Shown here: piece after piece, positions 28,346 to 38,362 of the stretch
Numbering within the stretch: the first letter of the stretch is position 1
Layout: the number at the start of each line of letters is the position of its first letter
From: Symsagittifera roscoffensis
Lineage: Eukaryota; Xenacoelomorpha; Acoela; Convolutidae
Length of the DNA: 60,000 bases
Direction of reading: 5' to 3'
NCBI RefSeq assembly: GCF_963678635.1
Contig: NC_087067.1
Coordinates: 53,562,233-53,622,232 of the forward strand
Notes under the pieces: model-generated
Databases searched by the model: none
What the model saw: only the letters and a program-made list of their open reading frames with translations
What the model was told of the DNA's origin: nothing
Translations under genes and position numbers: made by a program

Positions 28346-29330
28346 CCTATTGTGAAAATAATTTGTTGTAAAGTTTTTGTTTCTCTTTTCGTTTTCATAT
28401 TTTTTGGCATAGTTTCTTCGCTTATTATAAAAACTCCAATGGGAAAACAACATTACCTCAAACTTAAGAATCATTAGCATTCAACTTTTTTTCAAACAGT
28501 TTTGACTCATGTGACTCAATATAGTTGCTTGCCTTTTACTTCTGATTCTTTCTTGAAGAACCTGATCGGAAAACTTTTAGAAATATCATTGCTAAACGGA
28601 TAAATTGTTGTAGATATAAAATGTTGTTGCAGTTATCATTCAACACAAAAGTGAGAACTTTTGTTTTCTTTTCGTTTGACTTTTTTCGCTTCGAAAAATA
28701 GTTAAATTGCTCATTGAAAAATTTTCAATTTAAAAACCAAATCTGAGAATTTTTAAATTGAGACATCTTCAGCTCATGAACTTCTTGCTTATTTTGTGAA
28801 ACTTGCGAAAAACTACAAATAAAGGATAGATGAAACGAAAGAAGAAAAAAGATAGGTAAAAAAGAAAGTTAGAAAGATAGTTAAAAAAGTTAGATGAAAA
28901 GATTGATTAAATAGTAAAAGGTAGATAAAAAAAGATAGATGAAAACAAAGAACAAAAAGCTGGATAGAAAAGACAGATAAAATAATCTCATGGCATCAAT
29001 TACATTGAAGTTTTTTTACAGTTTTCATAATTTGCTCATTGTAATTTAAATTGAGTTTTTTTGAATTTTTTTTTCGTAAATTTTGGATTTTTTGTGTTTT
29101 AAAAGTACCAGTCGGAAATCGTTTTTGAAAAAACTGCTGTTTTTGTTAATCTTTTTCTTAAACAGTTTTTAGGGACGTGAAGATTTTTTTATGAGTTGTT
29201 CCCTGACATACAGTGTTATTATTGACAGCTGTATATGGTTTGTTTCAAATCTTCAGTTTTAACAGTGAAGTTTTTGTTTGTGTCATTTTTTTTCTGTTTG
29301 AACAGTCTGTTATGCTAATGCTTGTTTCAG
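28346..29330. other. AT-rich non-coding stretch with purine run
   Basis: No gene seen. 28,805-28,985 is a polypurine-biased tract with repeated GATAGATAAAAAAGA-like units on the plus strand. Confidence 0.5.
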
Positions 29331-29446
29331 CCGAGGCTTCCAGGACTCTAGGAGAGTCATCCAGGGTTCTTGGAGACCTGGATTCCTTCTCCATAGATCC
29401 TTCGCCAGAGGTTTCTCCGCTCATTGACGACAATATCGAGGACTAA
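29331..29446 (+). CDS. Possible terminal coding exon (unassigned)
   Basis: A strong acceptor (GCTTGTTTCAG, ending 29,330) precedes an open 116-nt segment ending in TAA. The encoded tail is acidic and serine-rich, with SRTLGESSRVLGDLDSFS and PLIDDNIED. This could be the last exon of a gene whose other exons were displaced by the Helitron or lie elsewhere. I do not recognise the protein and found no upstream partner exon. It may be spurious. Confidence 0.25.
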
Positions 29447-29577
29447 ATGGGTGGGGTCCTCGGCACCAAATTAAATTATTTATGTTTTTTTTTTCATTGT
29501 TGTATATGAATTGAAACTTATATTAAAAATTTTTAAATGCAGCAAGTGCTGCACCGTGTCGCTAGTGTATTTTACTT

Positions 29578-29632
29578 TTGCCAAAACCCTTTTATTCTTT
29601 ACCCTTTCAAAGATTCTACTTGGCATAGTTCG
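29578..29632. repeat. Direct repeat flanking the Helitron relic (right copy)
   Basis: Matches 26,177-26,235 (TTGCCAAAACCCTTTTATTC onward to TTGGCATAGTTC). Confidence 0.7.
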
Positions 29633-29826
29633 CTGCTGTTTGCGAAGCCTAGTTTTGCCAATAGGGTTCATTTGTTTGCCAGTAGGGTGCATTTATTTTT
29701 TTGAAATGTGCCCAAACACGAAATTTTAGACCCATTTCAGCCTAACCCGAAAAATGTCCTGAGACCTGTCCAAAAGTTGAATTCGCAAGGATGAATCCTT
29801 CGATCAGACATGACTCGTAACTTCAA

Positions 29827-29834
29827 TTTTTCAG
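29827..29834 (+). promoter_or_regulatory. Splice-acceptor-like site before the APLF ATG
   Basis: TTTTTCAG ends at 29,834, 18 nt before the start codon. It could be a 5' UTR intron acceptor or a spliced-leader trans-splice site. Confidence 0.45.
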
Positions 29835-29852
29835 ACTGAATAGTTTCGAGCA

Positions 29853-31244
29853 ATGGATGGAAGTGAAGCTTTTTTAGTTAATGTGGCGACTGGCAAAGAG
29901 ATCAGCCTGACTGATTTAAAGCCAGGCGTAGAACTTGTTTTAGGAAGAGGCACAATGTTAGATATAGAAGATCCAAGGGTGTCTCGATCACATGCTTTGA
30001 TTCGTCTCACTGAAGCATCAGTTGTAGAAATAAAGCCGGTAGCAAAAAATCCCATGTATTATTTTGAAGCAACAGATGAAATTGATCTATTTAAAAGACG
30101 TATAATGACCAAAAATGTGTTTACACCTATTCGGCATGGAGATAGGATATCGTTTCTCTCGGAAGTTCTAATATTTGAACTGTATCATCCATCTGAAGTA
30201 AGAACGGACGAATCATTTGACGGTAAAACGGCTGATAACGACAACGATTCTTCTGAAAATGATGGTGTCATTGTACCGCTTGTTCCGGACAGTTTGAATG
30301 ACGACAAGAAGACAAGCGATTGCTCGGAAATAAGTCCATGTAAGATTGTAGGCGACTCTCAGCCTAATGAATTGCAGTCTGCGTCCATCGCGGAAGCACC
30401 TGAAATTCAATCCCCGAGAAAAAGAATGTCAAACGAAGGAAATGAAGCTTCGAGCTCGAAGAAAAGAGATTCGCACGAAGTAGAGAACTCATTGCACGCT
30501 CATATTTCTAGAGCAAGCGTCACTTTCTCTCCTGATGTGTTCACTTCAACACGGCTATCTGCTGGCCCTGATCTGAATGATACTCCGCCACAGAATAGAA
30601 TAGAAAGATTTGATATTGATGATGGAAGTAGAGCGAATGACATAAGTATGCTGATCAGAAAGAGCTTGCGGAAGAAATGTGTTTATGCTGGCTCCTGCTA
30701 TAGAAGCTGTAGAGAACACAAGAAACAGTACTGTCATCCAGGAGATTCTGATTATTTGGAGTCTGACGAGGAAGATGCTACAACAGGCAGAGACGAGAGC
30801 TCAAGTAGTATAAACATTTCCAAACCCAAATGTCCATATGGAAAAAAGTGTTACAGACGCAATGCTGCACATAGAGCCCACTACTGTCACGAAGATTTAG
30901 AAAATACAAGTATCGCTAACAGTTCAGCCGCTGATCATTCCAATAATAATGCAAGGCGTTCTCGACTCAATGTGCGCAGTGAGCAGGAACTGGATGACAT
31001 GATAGATCAAACATATGACTACGACGACAGTTTCATAGACGACGGGAGTGATCTGGAAGAAGAGTCTGAAGATTATTCGGAGGAGGAAGAGAGTAACGAC
31101 TCAAACGGAGTCTCCAGTGCAGAATCAGACCACTCCTCACGACCTTTAAACGATGAAAATAAAACTCAGGGCACCAAAAAGCCAGCGCGTAATGCGGGCT
31201 TTCGACGTGTTATGATAGAAACAAGCGAAGACGAAGATTCATGA
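29853..31244 (+). CDS. APLF: APLF-like DNA-repair factor (FHA plus two PBZ fingers)
   Basis: One uninterrupted 463-residue exon. The N-terminal 115 residues form an FHA domain: LVLGRG, then VSRSHALI (phosphothreonine-binding Arg/Ser/His region) and a following Asn-Pro. FHA in APLF binds CK2-phosphorylated XRCC1/XRCC4. After a disordered Ser/Glu-rich linker come two poly(ADP-ribose)-binding C2H2 fingers: CVYAGSCYRSCREHKKQYCH (about 276-295) and CPYGKKCYRRNAAHRAHYCH (about 327-346), both C-x5-C-x6-H-x5-H. The C-terminus is strongly acidic (DDSFIDDGSDLEEESEDYSE), as in the APLF histone-chaperone tail. Domain order and length match metazoan APLF (human 511 residues). A TTTTTCAG acceptor lies 18 nt before the ATG. 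A putative AATAAA is at 31,393. This is a nuclear factor for single- and double-strand break repair. Confidence 0.93.
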   Translation: MDGSEAFLVNVATGKEISLTDLKPGVELVLGRGTMLDIEDPRVSRSHALIRLTEASVVEIKPVAKNPMYYFEATDEIDLFKRRIMTKNVFTPIRHGDRISFLSEVLIFELYHPSEVRTDESFDGKTADNDNDSSENDGVIVPLVPDSLNDDKKTSDCSEISPCKIVGDSQPNELQSASIAEAPEIQSPRKRMSNEGNEASSSKKRDSHEVENSLHAHISRASVTFSPDVFTSTRLSAGPDLNDTPPQNRIERFDIDDGSRANDISMLIRKSLRKKCVYAGSCYRSCREHKKQYCHPGDSDYLESDEEDATTGRDESSSSINISKPKCPYGKKCYRRNAAHRAHYCHEDLENTSIANSSAADHSNNNARRSRLNVRSEQELDDMIDQTYDYDDSFIDDGSDLEEESEDYSEEEESNDSNGVSSAESDHSSRPLNDENKTQGTKKPARNAGFRRVMIETSEDEDS

Positions 31245-31392
31245 CGATTTTTGATCGTAGTTGTTTACAATTGTTTTGTTTTTTCTTGTTCATGTTGGCT
31301 TTCCTTTTGCTCTAGTCTGGTAGTTACTAATGATTAATGATTTTTTTTTAAAATTTGAAGTTCACTGATTTAGATGCGATAATATATTCTGT

Positions 31393-31398
31393 AATAAA
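31393..31398 (+). terminator. Putative polyadenylation signal after APLF
   Basis: AATAAA about 150 nt after the stop codon. Confidence 0.5.
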
Positions 31399-31965
31399 AA
31401 CTTTGATAGTTACACGTTGCGAGTATAGGAAAAGCATAGTGTTAAGCATTCGCGCTCCAACAGATTTTAACACGTCGACTTAAGCCCTTGCAGCGTTTTG
31501 GCTTTTTAAGAGACCAACGTAGGGACTTCTTAAACATGTGCCAAAGAAAATTTCTGAAGCATTACAATGTACGATATAGCTTAAGCGTGCAAAAATTCTT
31601 TCGTTAAACATGTCAACATAGGGACTTCTTAAACATGTGTCAAGTGAAACGCCAATTAAATAAGGTAGAATTTGAAGTTCTTAACCCTATAGTGGGTTGC
31701 TATCAAGGTACACTCAGGGGTTGCAAATCTGGCGTCAAATGATGACTGCTCAAATCCGTTTTGTTTTCGCGATATGGCGTTTTTTATGATTTTTTAATGT
31801 TTTTTTTCCAATTTTGAATTTTTCGACCCTTTGGCGGAGTGATGTCAGATTTTGGTTGCATTAATTTCTTTGTTTTGCATATAATTTATGCATGAGCTGT
31901 TTTCATGTTCACCAATCTGTTTGAAGCACCGGAGGTGCGTCACACGCTAGTTGTTTTGTATGGTT
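31399..31965. other. Intergenic spacer between APLF and NGLY1 with repeat sequence
   Basis: No gene seen. AGGGACTTCTTAAACATGTG occurs twice (about 31,520 and 31,618). 31,922-31,955 contains the palindromic GCACCGGAGGTGC with the flank CACACGCTAGTT, also found at 43,109-43,141. Confidence 0.6.
31922..31955. repeat. Short dispersed hairpin repeat (copy 1)
   Basis: GCACCGGAGGTGC can fold on itself (GCACC/GGTGC with a GGA loop) and is followed by CACACGCTAGTT. Copy 2 lies at 43,109-43,141. Confidence 0.7.
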
Positions 31966-31968
31966 TAA

Positions 31969-31976
31969 ATTTCCAG
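31969..31976 (+). promoter_or_regulatory. Splice-acceptor-like site before the NGLY1 ATG
   Basis: An AAATTTCCAG stretch ends at 31,976, only 5 nt before the ATG. Either a trans-splice acceptor or the 3' end of an intron whose upstream exon could hold more coding sequence. Confidence 0.45.
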
Positions 31977-31981
31977 ATCAG

Positions 31982-33574
31982 ATGAGCCTGTCTGGTTCTG
32001 AGTTGGATCTGCAGCAGACATTAGAAAGACAATGGCAGCATTCTGTGCAGAAATATGAGGATGAATCGAACAAGAAAAAAGCCCGAGAAACAGTTCCATT
32101 AGTACAGCTGACAACAAATGCTCAGCGCAAGTTCCTTAACCGAAATGAGAAGGATAAAAGGGGCAGTATAAAAGAGTTCCTCTTTTTGGAGTTGCTCAGG
32201 TGGTTTAAACTGGAGTTCTTTCAGTGGGTAGATACTCTAGCATGTGATGGGTGCGGAGGCAAAACTCAGAACAGAGGGATGCTGGGGCCGAATAATGAGG
32301 AGCTGAGGTACGGGGCGGGAAGAGTAGAGAACCACTTGTGTAGCAAGTGTGGTTTTACAAATAGGTTCCCAAGGTACAACTGCCCTGTGAGGTTGCTAAC
32401 AAGCAGAAGGGGTCGCTGTGGCGAATGGGCCAACTGTTTTGTCCTTCTCTCCAGGGCTCTCAACTTCGAGACTCGATATGTGTTGGATGAGACTGACCAT
32501 GTATGGGCTGAGGTGTTCAGTGAGAGTCTAGGAAATAGATGGACACATGCGGACCCCTGTGAGAATGCATTCGACAAACCACTCCTGTATGAGAAAGGGT
32601 GGAAGAAGAAACTCACTTATGTCTTTTCAATATCAGCACTTCAAGTGCTAGATGTAACATGGAGATACTCACAAGACCATGCACAGCTACGGAACAGGAG
32701 GACTAAATACAGAGAAGCGATGGTTGTCAGAATAACGGAAAATGTCAACGACAAAATCAGAGCTCACAATTATGGGCTAGACTGGTCCAAGATAACATTG
32801 CGGTTGATTACAGAGTATGTGGAGTTTCTAAATAACGATGCCAAGCTGAATGCGAGACTGAAAGAGGAGAAATGGGACAGTTCGGGTCTGCAAGGTAGAA
32901 CTACAGGCAGTGTGCAATGGAGGAAAGAGAGAGGCGAATTGGGGGACTGCTCGACAAGCGGGAGTAGAATTGAGTCGAATTCGAACGTGTTTCAAATTGA
33001 ACCCCCTCCTGACGCCACTCGAGGGGTAGCCAATTTGACATACAATCCTGGCGAAGACCTTTACTCCTTCAATAGTTGTGTAGATGAAGGTTTGACCAGT
33101 TCTAGCCTGTACGGATGGGAAAATGGTGTTTACCAGTCTCAGAATATCTTCCGAAAGGAAGAGTTTGACTGGAAGATGGTTTACCTGTGCAGGAATCCAG
33201 AATGCAGAGTGGGTGAAAAGGGAGTCATCAGCTGGAAGTTTTCCCTGCCGACAACAAGTGCTTTTAAATTTGACCAGGCCCTCATTAAATGTCATAGTAA
33301 ATTGTACGAGAATGCAAATGTATCTCTTCGGGTTTCATCTGTACGGAAGGCTGACAAGAAGGAGAGTTTGATCGAGGAGTTGGACAGTGATGCTGAACAA
33401 GTGTCTCATACCATTGACCTCTCTTCAGTGGCGGACTGTTCTGTTATTCTAACTGCTACTCTCAGTGGGGGGAGGGGAGATGTGCACTGGCAACACGCAC
33501 AGCTGTTCAGAGAAGCTATCAACCAACCTAGTCAGAATCCACTGCATATCAAGTTACACTATTCTCACTCATAA
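31982..33574 (+). CDS. NGLY1: Peptide:N-glycanase (cytosolic PNGase)
   Basis: A 530-residue intronless frame. PNGase cleaves N-glycans from misfolded glycoproteins retrotranslocated from the ER, ahead of proteasomal degradation. The transglutaminase-like core holds the triad Cys146 (GRCGEWANCF), His173 (DHVWAEVFS) and Asp191 (THADPCE). Zinc-binding pairs are Cys88/Cys91 (ACDGCGG) and Cys120/Cys123 (CSKCGF), followed by NRFPRYN. The C-terminal 200 residues form a PAW (mannose-binding) domain, ending with the conserved GDVHWQHAQLFR block. Human NGLY1 has 654 residues with an N-terminal PUB domain; no PUB is encoded in this exon. The acceptor-like sequence 5 nt before the ATG leaves room for an upstream exon, but I found no PUB sequence in the preceding 740 bp. 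An AATAAA lies at 33,659. Confidence 0.95.
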   Translation: MSLSGSELDLQQTLERQWQHSVQKYEDESNKKKARETVPLVQLTTNAQRKFLNRNEKDKRGSIKEFLFLELLRWFKLEFFQWVDTLACDGCGGKTQNRGMLGPNNEELRYGAGRVENHLCSKCGFTNRFPRYNCPVRLLTSRRGRCGEWANCFVLLSRALNFETRYVLDETDHVWAEVFSESLGNRWTHADPCENAFDKPLLYEKGWKKKLTYVFSISALQVLDVTWRYSQDHAQLRNRRTKYREAMVVRITENVNDKIRAHNYGLDWSKITLRLITEYVEFLNNDAKLNARLKEEKWDSSGLQGRTTGSVQWRKERGELGDCSTSGSRIESNSNVFQIEPPPDATRGVANLTYNPGEDLYSFNSCVDEGLTSSSLYGWENGVYQSQNIFRKEEFDWKMVYLCRNPECRVGEKGVISWKFSLPTTSAFKFDQALIKCHSKLYENANVSLRVSSVRKADKKESLIEELDSDAEQVSHTIDLSSVADCSVILTATLSGGRGDVHWQHAQLFREAINQPSQNPLHIKLHYSHS

Positions 33575-33658
33575 TATTTCCTAACACGACAGCTCGCAAC
33601 TACAGACAACTCGAAAAAAGACGGATAGTATAATTTAGCCCAAAATGCGTTAACTTGC

Positions 33659-33664
33659 AATAAA
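33659..33664 (+). terminator. Putative polyadenylation signal after NGLY1
   Basis: AATAAA about 85 nt after the stop codon. Confidence 0.55.
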
Positions 33665-34134
33665 GTCGAAATAATCCCGCAATTACCCCTAATGGTCCCC
33701 CGCTTAGTGCTAACTAAATGTTTGTTAAATTAATACATAACTTTAAACAATTATTGCAGAGAGTTATGAGTCTTTTTGATCGCTTAATTCCAAAATTTTT
33801 GATTGCATTAATTGTCTAATTGCTCGCAGTCGAAATAATTTTCATTCTGATTTCTGCATCTATTTCTACTTATTTGAAACATGAAGTTGTGCCAAAGACC
33901 GTTGGAGACATTCGAAAGTCCCACGGAACTTCGGTCGACTCTAAGGGGGAGAGCTTTTTGACCCACGACTCGGTACGGGGGATTGCGACCGACTTATTGA
34001 ACATGGACATTCTGGACATTCTTGAGTGATACACGTGGCATGCTGATGGCATATTTATAAGTTGCCCCTCGCTGTTTTACCAAGTATACACTGTACATGC
34101 TGTTATAAGCAACTGCTCGCTCTCAATGGTTTTT
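33665..34134. other. Non-coding spacer
   Basis: No supported gene. A 69-codon frame at 33,820-34,029 ends just before the MULE relic; it begins with a hydrophobic stretch but matches nothing I know. Confidence 0.4.
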
Positions 34135-34710
34135 TTTTCTATTGCAGAGCAAAACTCAGCAGCAACACCGGCAAACTCACCAGAAACACTCGTGTGTTGA
34201 GTGAACAGAACCGATTATTAGAGCCTACAGAAATTGTAATTGATTTTGAAAAAGCAGCACTTTCGGCTTTCAAACCCGAATTCCTCTTAGCGTCTGTAAA
34301 AAGGTGCTTCTTTCAATTTGCGTAAAAATTTCAAGAATTTGGACTGGCAGTCGACTACAGAGAAGACAAAGAATTACGAAAGAAAGTTAAATCCTTTATT
34401 GCGCTGGCTTTGATCCCTGAGTGCGACTTGAAGCTTGCACTTGAATCTTTTTATGCCAGAACTTGTGAGAATGAGCTCCAGACGTATCTCGATTGTTTCT
34501 AAAGAACGTGGTTGTGGCAGTATGTATGTGGAGTTTTACGAAAAGATCCTGATTTTAAACCAGCTACATGGAATCAGTTCAACAATGCGCGAACTGGAAG
34601 CCAAAAAACAGTTAGTTCGGTCGAAGGATGGCATAGGTGTTTTCAATAAGAAATGGATTATGCTCACCTCGCTTTATCGAATATCATTCACCAAATAAGA
34701 AGGTTCAGGA
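34135..34710 (+). pseudogene. Mutator-like (MULE) transposase relic
   Basis: A C-terminal part of a MULE-family transposase interrupted by several stops. Recognisable pieces in order: IVIDFEKAALSAF, then RCFFQFA (normally GCFFHxxQ), IALALIPECDLKLALESFY, the KDPDFKPATWNQFNNARTG region, and SVEGWHRCFQ (normally N.VEGWHR). The last is a hallmark of this transposase group in animals. Frames are broken at about 34,325, 34,500 and 34,671. No terminal inverted repeats were found, so it is a dead fragment. Confidence 0.75.
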
Positions 34711-34916
34711 GATACACCCTATAAATGTCCTAAATATGAACAATTGCAACAAAGGAGATCAGAAACCTTTAAAAAACAAAAAGAAATCAGACACTCTAAA
34801 CGATTCATTTTTGCAATGGAAAGTCTGTGATTAAGCTTGGACGCCTCAAAACCTTCAATATTTTACCGCTCTTTTATTTCAATTTTAGAATAAAGGAACT
34901 TATGATTTTCGTTAGT

Positions 34917-36080
34917 GTTTTATATGAGTTATCCATTTTTTTTTACAATTTGGACATTCATCTGGACTCATTGATCTCCGTTTCTTAAAATTTTTTAAAG
35001 TTTGTTGAGTTTCAATTAGAACTACTTTCATATAAATGGTAATTTGAACTACTATTATACAAGGTGTAATAAGTCAAAACCGTCTTCAGGTTTTAATTAT
35101 ATTTTCGAAAAATTCTCAATTTTTCGGGTTGGTGGTTTTCGTCCTGGTTTCTGTCGGTTCATTTCCCGTTTTTTTTTGAACCGCCATTATCTGGTTGGTT
35201 TTTTTGGCCCGATTTTAAAATCATGGCTTTTGTTCCAATTTAAACAGGTTTCACTATAACTGAAGTTTGTGAATTTAATCAGTCTGATTTTGAAAGTTTT
35301 CTCTACTTTAAGCAGCTAGAACGTTTAGCAATCAAAATCAGTCAATGAATTAACTGGGAAAGTTTTTAAAGTTTCGTAGCTTTAAAAGTTTGATTTAAAA
35401 AGTTTTCTTGAACCGATTCGTTTTATTATATTTCTTGAAGTATGTCAAAGTTTCATAAATTAAATAGCTATCTGAGAAGCACTTAATCATTTCGCCATCG
35501 GGTTTGCTTGTCTTATATGAGTTATTTATTTTTTTTACAATTTGGACATTCATCTGGACATAGATCACCGTTTTTTAAGTTTCTTAAAGTTTGTTAAGTT
35601 TCAATTAAAACTACTACCATATAAGTAGTAATTTGAACTACTATCATACAAGGTGTGCTTAGTTAAAACCGTCCTCAGGTTTTAATTATACTTCCGAGAA
35701 ACTCAATTTTTCGGGCTGGTGGTTTTCGTCCTGGTTTCTGTCGGTTCATTTTCCGTTTTTTTTGAACCGCCATTATCTGGTAGGTTTTTTCGGCCCAATT
35801 TTAAAATCATGGATTTTGTTCCAATTAAACAGGTTTTACTATAACTCAAGTTTGTGAATTTACTCAGTCTGATTTTGAAACTTTTCTCTACTTTAAGCAG
35901 AGTGTTTAGCAAACCAAATCAGTCAATGAATTAATTGGGAAAGTTTCTAAAGTTTCGTAGCTTGAATAGCTTGATTAAAAAAGTTTTCCTGAATCGGTTC
36001 GTTTCGTTATATATCTTGAACTATGTCAAGATAGCTATCTGAGAAACACTTAATCATTTCGCCATCAGTTTCGTTTTATA
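34917..36080. repeat. Tandem duplication, unit about 590 bp
   Basis: Two adjacent copies, about 34,917-35,511 and about 35,512-36,080, aligned over their whole length (for example TTTGGACATTCATCTGGAC at 34,950 and 35,541, and GGTTTTCGTCCTGGTTTCTG in both). They differ by scattered substitutions and small indels. No coding content is evident. Confidence 0.85.
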
Positions 36081-36299
36081 AAATAAATTGAAATAATTCA
36101 AATTTTAATAGCTTGATTAGCTTGCTTTGGAAACCCTATAGCATTTGACAAAACGATTCGCTTTAAGAAACAGCTTGGATTTTTCGAAGTTTATCGCTAC
36201 GTTAGCTCGCGCAGCAAAGCTAATTTTTCGCAAAACTTTAAGAAAGATCTTGGAAATATTTTAATTGTTCCTAGCTTCGATAAACAATTGTTCATAGCT

Positions 36300-36660
36300 T
36301 CAATAAACAGTTATCTAACTCAATATATCTCTCATTGTTTTAAAATGCATAATTAATACTCAATTTGTTTTTTTTGTTTTCCAATTGACTACATGCAAAA
36401 TTAGTGTGGATGCCTTCAGTTTATAATATTCAAAACTACTTTTGTTAGCATACGTAGCTGCTTTATATGACTACTGTTTGCCAGTTGTTAAGCATTCATG
36501 GACGAGAGGGCAGGGTGTGAGACTCCAATAGTCGAGCTCGCAGGTTCAAAGCTCATACGAAGGAAAGTTTTACTAATTCGAGTCTTATTTCTATGTTCAT
36601 ATTTGACTTTCTAAAGCTGATTTTTTGCGTTCTTGCTAGTTATTCTTTCAAGTATTTTTT
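36300..36660 (+). repeat. Dispersed repeat with tRNA-like core (copy 1)
   Basis: Related to 49,255-49,690 and 49,985-50,430. Shared landmarks are an upstream AAATTAGTGTGGATGCCTTC, a degenerate tRNA-like centre (about 36,490-36,560, with GCAGGTTCAAAGCTC at the box B position), and the downstream phrase CGAGTCTTATTTCT followed by AAAGCTGATTTTTT. The most degenerate of the three complete copies. Confidence 0.6.
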
Positions 36661-38362
36661 TTCAACGATTCGGTGTAAGAAACAGCTTGAATTTTTTTTG
36701 AAGTTTATCTGATTGTAGCGCAATAAGTTTTTGCATCAAAGGTGATCTTGTAGCACAATAAGTTTTCGCATCACAAGTGTTGCGATGCTCCGCTTCGCCT
36801 CTGTGTAAGAAATTGCGAGTTGTCTTTTTTGCGAGTTGTCGCGGCACCATAATATTTAACCACAAGACATGTCTATAAGAGCTCAAACCGATTAATTATA
36901 AGAGTAAATTATAAACAGATTTATAACAGTTAATTATAAATAATTCATATCCAGTATTTAAAATGAGGCCTTTAGTTTCAAATTTAGCTGGAATTAGCCC
37001 ATAGTTTTCCTCCAGTTTTTGCCATAAAAAATAAGAAAACTTACAAATCTAATTCGAACCCAGCCCGATTCGATCATTTTTATGTTCAGTTTTATTGCGG
37101 TATATAAACCAGCGCTACATTCTTTGCGAAGGCTATTAATACAGGTTACACACACGTATGTAGGCTTTTCTCGGACGGAATTTATCGTGTTATTAGCGCG
37201 AGATATACTGCATTCTGATAACACGCGTAAGCGGTGGGTTAATGCGTTCCCAATTGAATTGATGCAAACCATTGGGTCTTAATTTTTTTTCAGTTATTTA
37301 ATAAATTTTTCAATTAAAACTATCATTTTAATTGGACTTAACGGGCAGTAGGAACATTTAGGGCTTAGCCTTGATATGCGAGGAGTCTTGTTTTTTATTG
37401 GCTATTTATTTGGCCTTTTCCAATGTTTTGCAAGACGAGAAAAGAAACATCACTTGACAAAATTTAAAAGTGAGTTGCGAAAGCGCACTGAGACTCCGTT
37501 TCCAATAGCATTGTCTGGATATTTTGCTTGCGTATGTGAAGCGCCACTTCGTCTCTTGTCACATTTTCTAATTTTTTTTCCAAGTTCCAAATCAACAATG
37601 CTACTCTGTAAGAATGTTTTCTTTATTGCATTTTGACCCGGTGTTTTTCAGTGTTCTTTTCAAGGCTTATTTTCAATCACGCTTTTTCATGACATATCAT
37701 GACATTTTTCAATATTGCGGTGAGCCACAATATTACAATCTTATATAAGACATTTCCTTCAATTCAAAAGTTTTTATCGTGTGATAATGCCTGAAAAGGC
37801 TCAAAGCACTGCAACAATTTCATCTGAATGCATGGGTGTGCGGTTGGTTTCGGCTTTGAATTGCTGCTATTCAGTTTTCTTAAGTTCGATGAAAATTTGC
37901 CAGTATTTATGACTGACGTAATTTATGTTATACTACAATTTTGCTATAACATAAATTGCAATCGAAAAGTTACTTCTATCCATATAGTTTGAATAGTTTC
38001 TGATCCATTATTGTTAGTATTTTTTGTTTAGACAAATCATTTGTTTTTTTTTTGAATTTTTTAAAAAGGTTTAAGAACGAGTTCGGATTTTCTCCATCTT
38101 TATGTTGACACTTCGATGATATTTTTCTTCTGATGTTCTCATGTATCGCAACCACGATGTTTTACGGTTTTTAATGTTTCCGAGCGCTTCAGTCAAAGCG
38201 ATTGGAACAAACTATGGATTAGCTATGGATTACCTACTAAAAATAACCAAAAAAAACTTTAAAATATCAAAAATGAATATTTGATAAATTTTCTTCTTTT
38301 GCAGATTTTTATATATCGTTACAATTTTTTAGTGATAGGAATTGTACGTTTAGGGGACAGCT
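36661..38362. other. AT-rich non-coding region
   Basis: No gene supported. Short frames at 37,082-37,282 and 37,376-37,636 have no recognisable domain. Confidence 0.5.
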
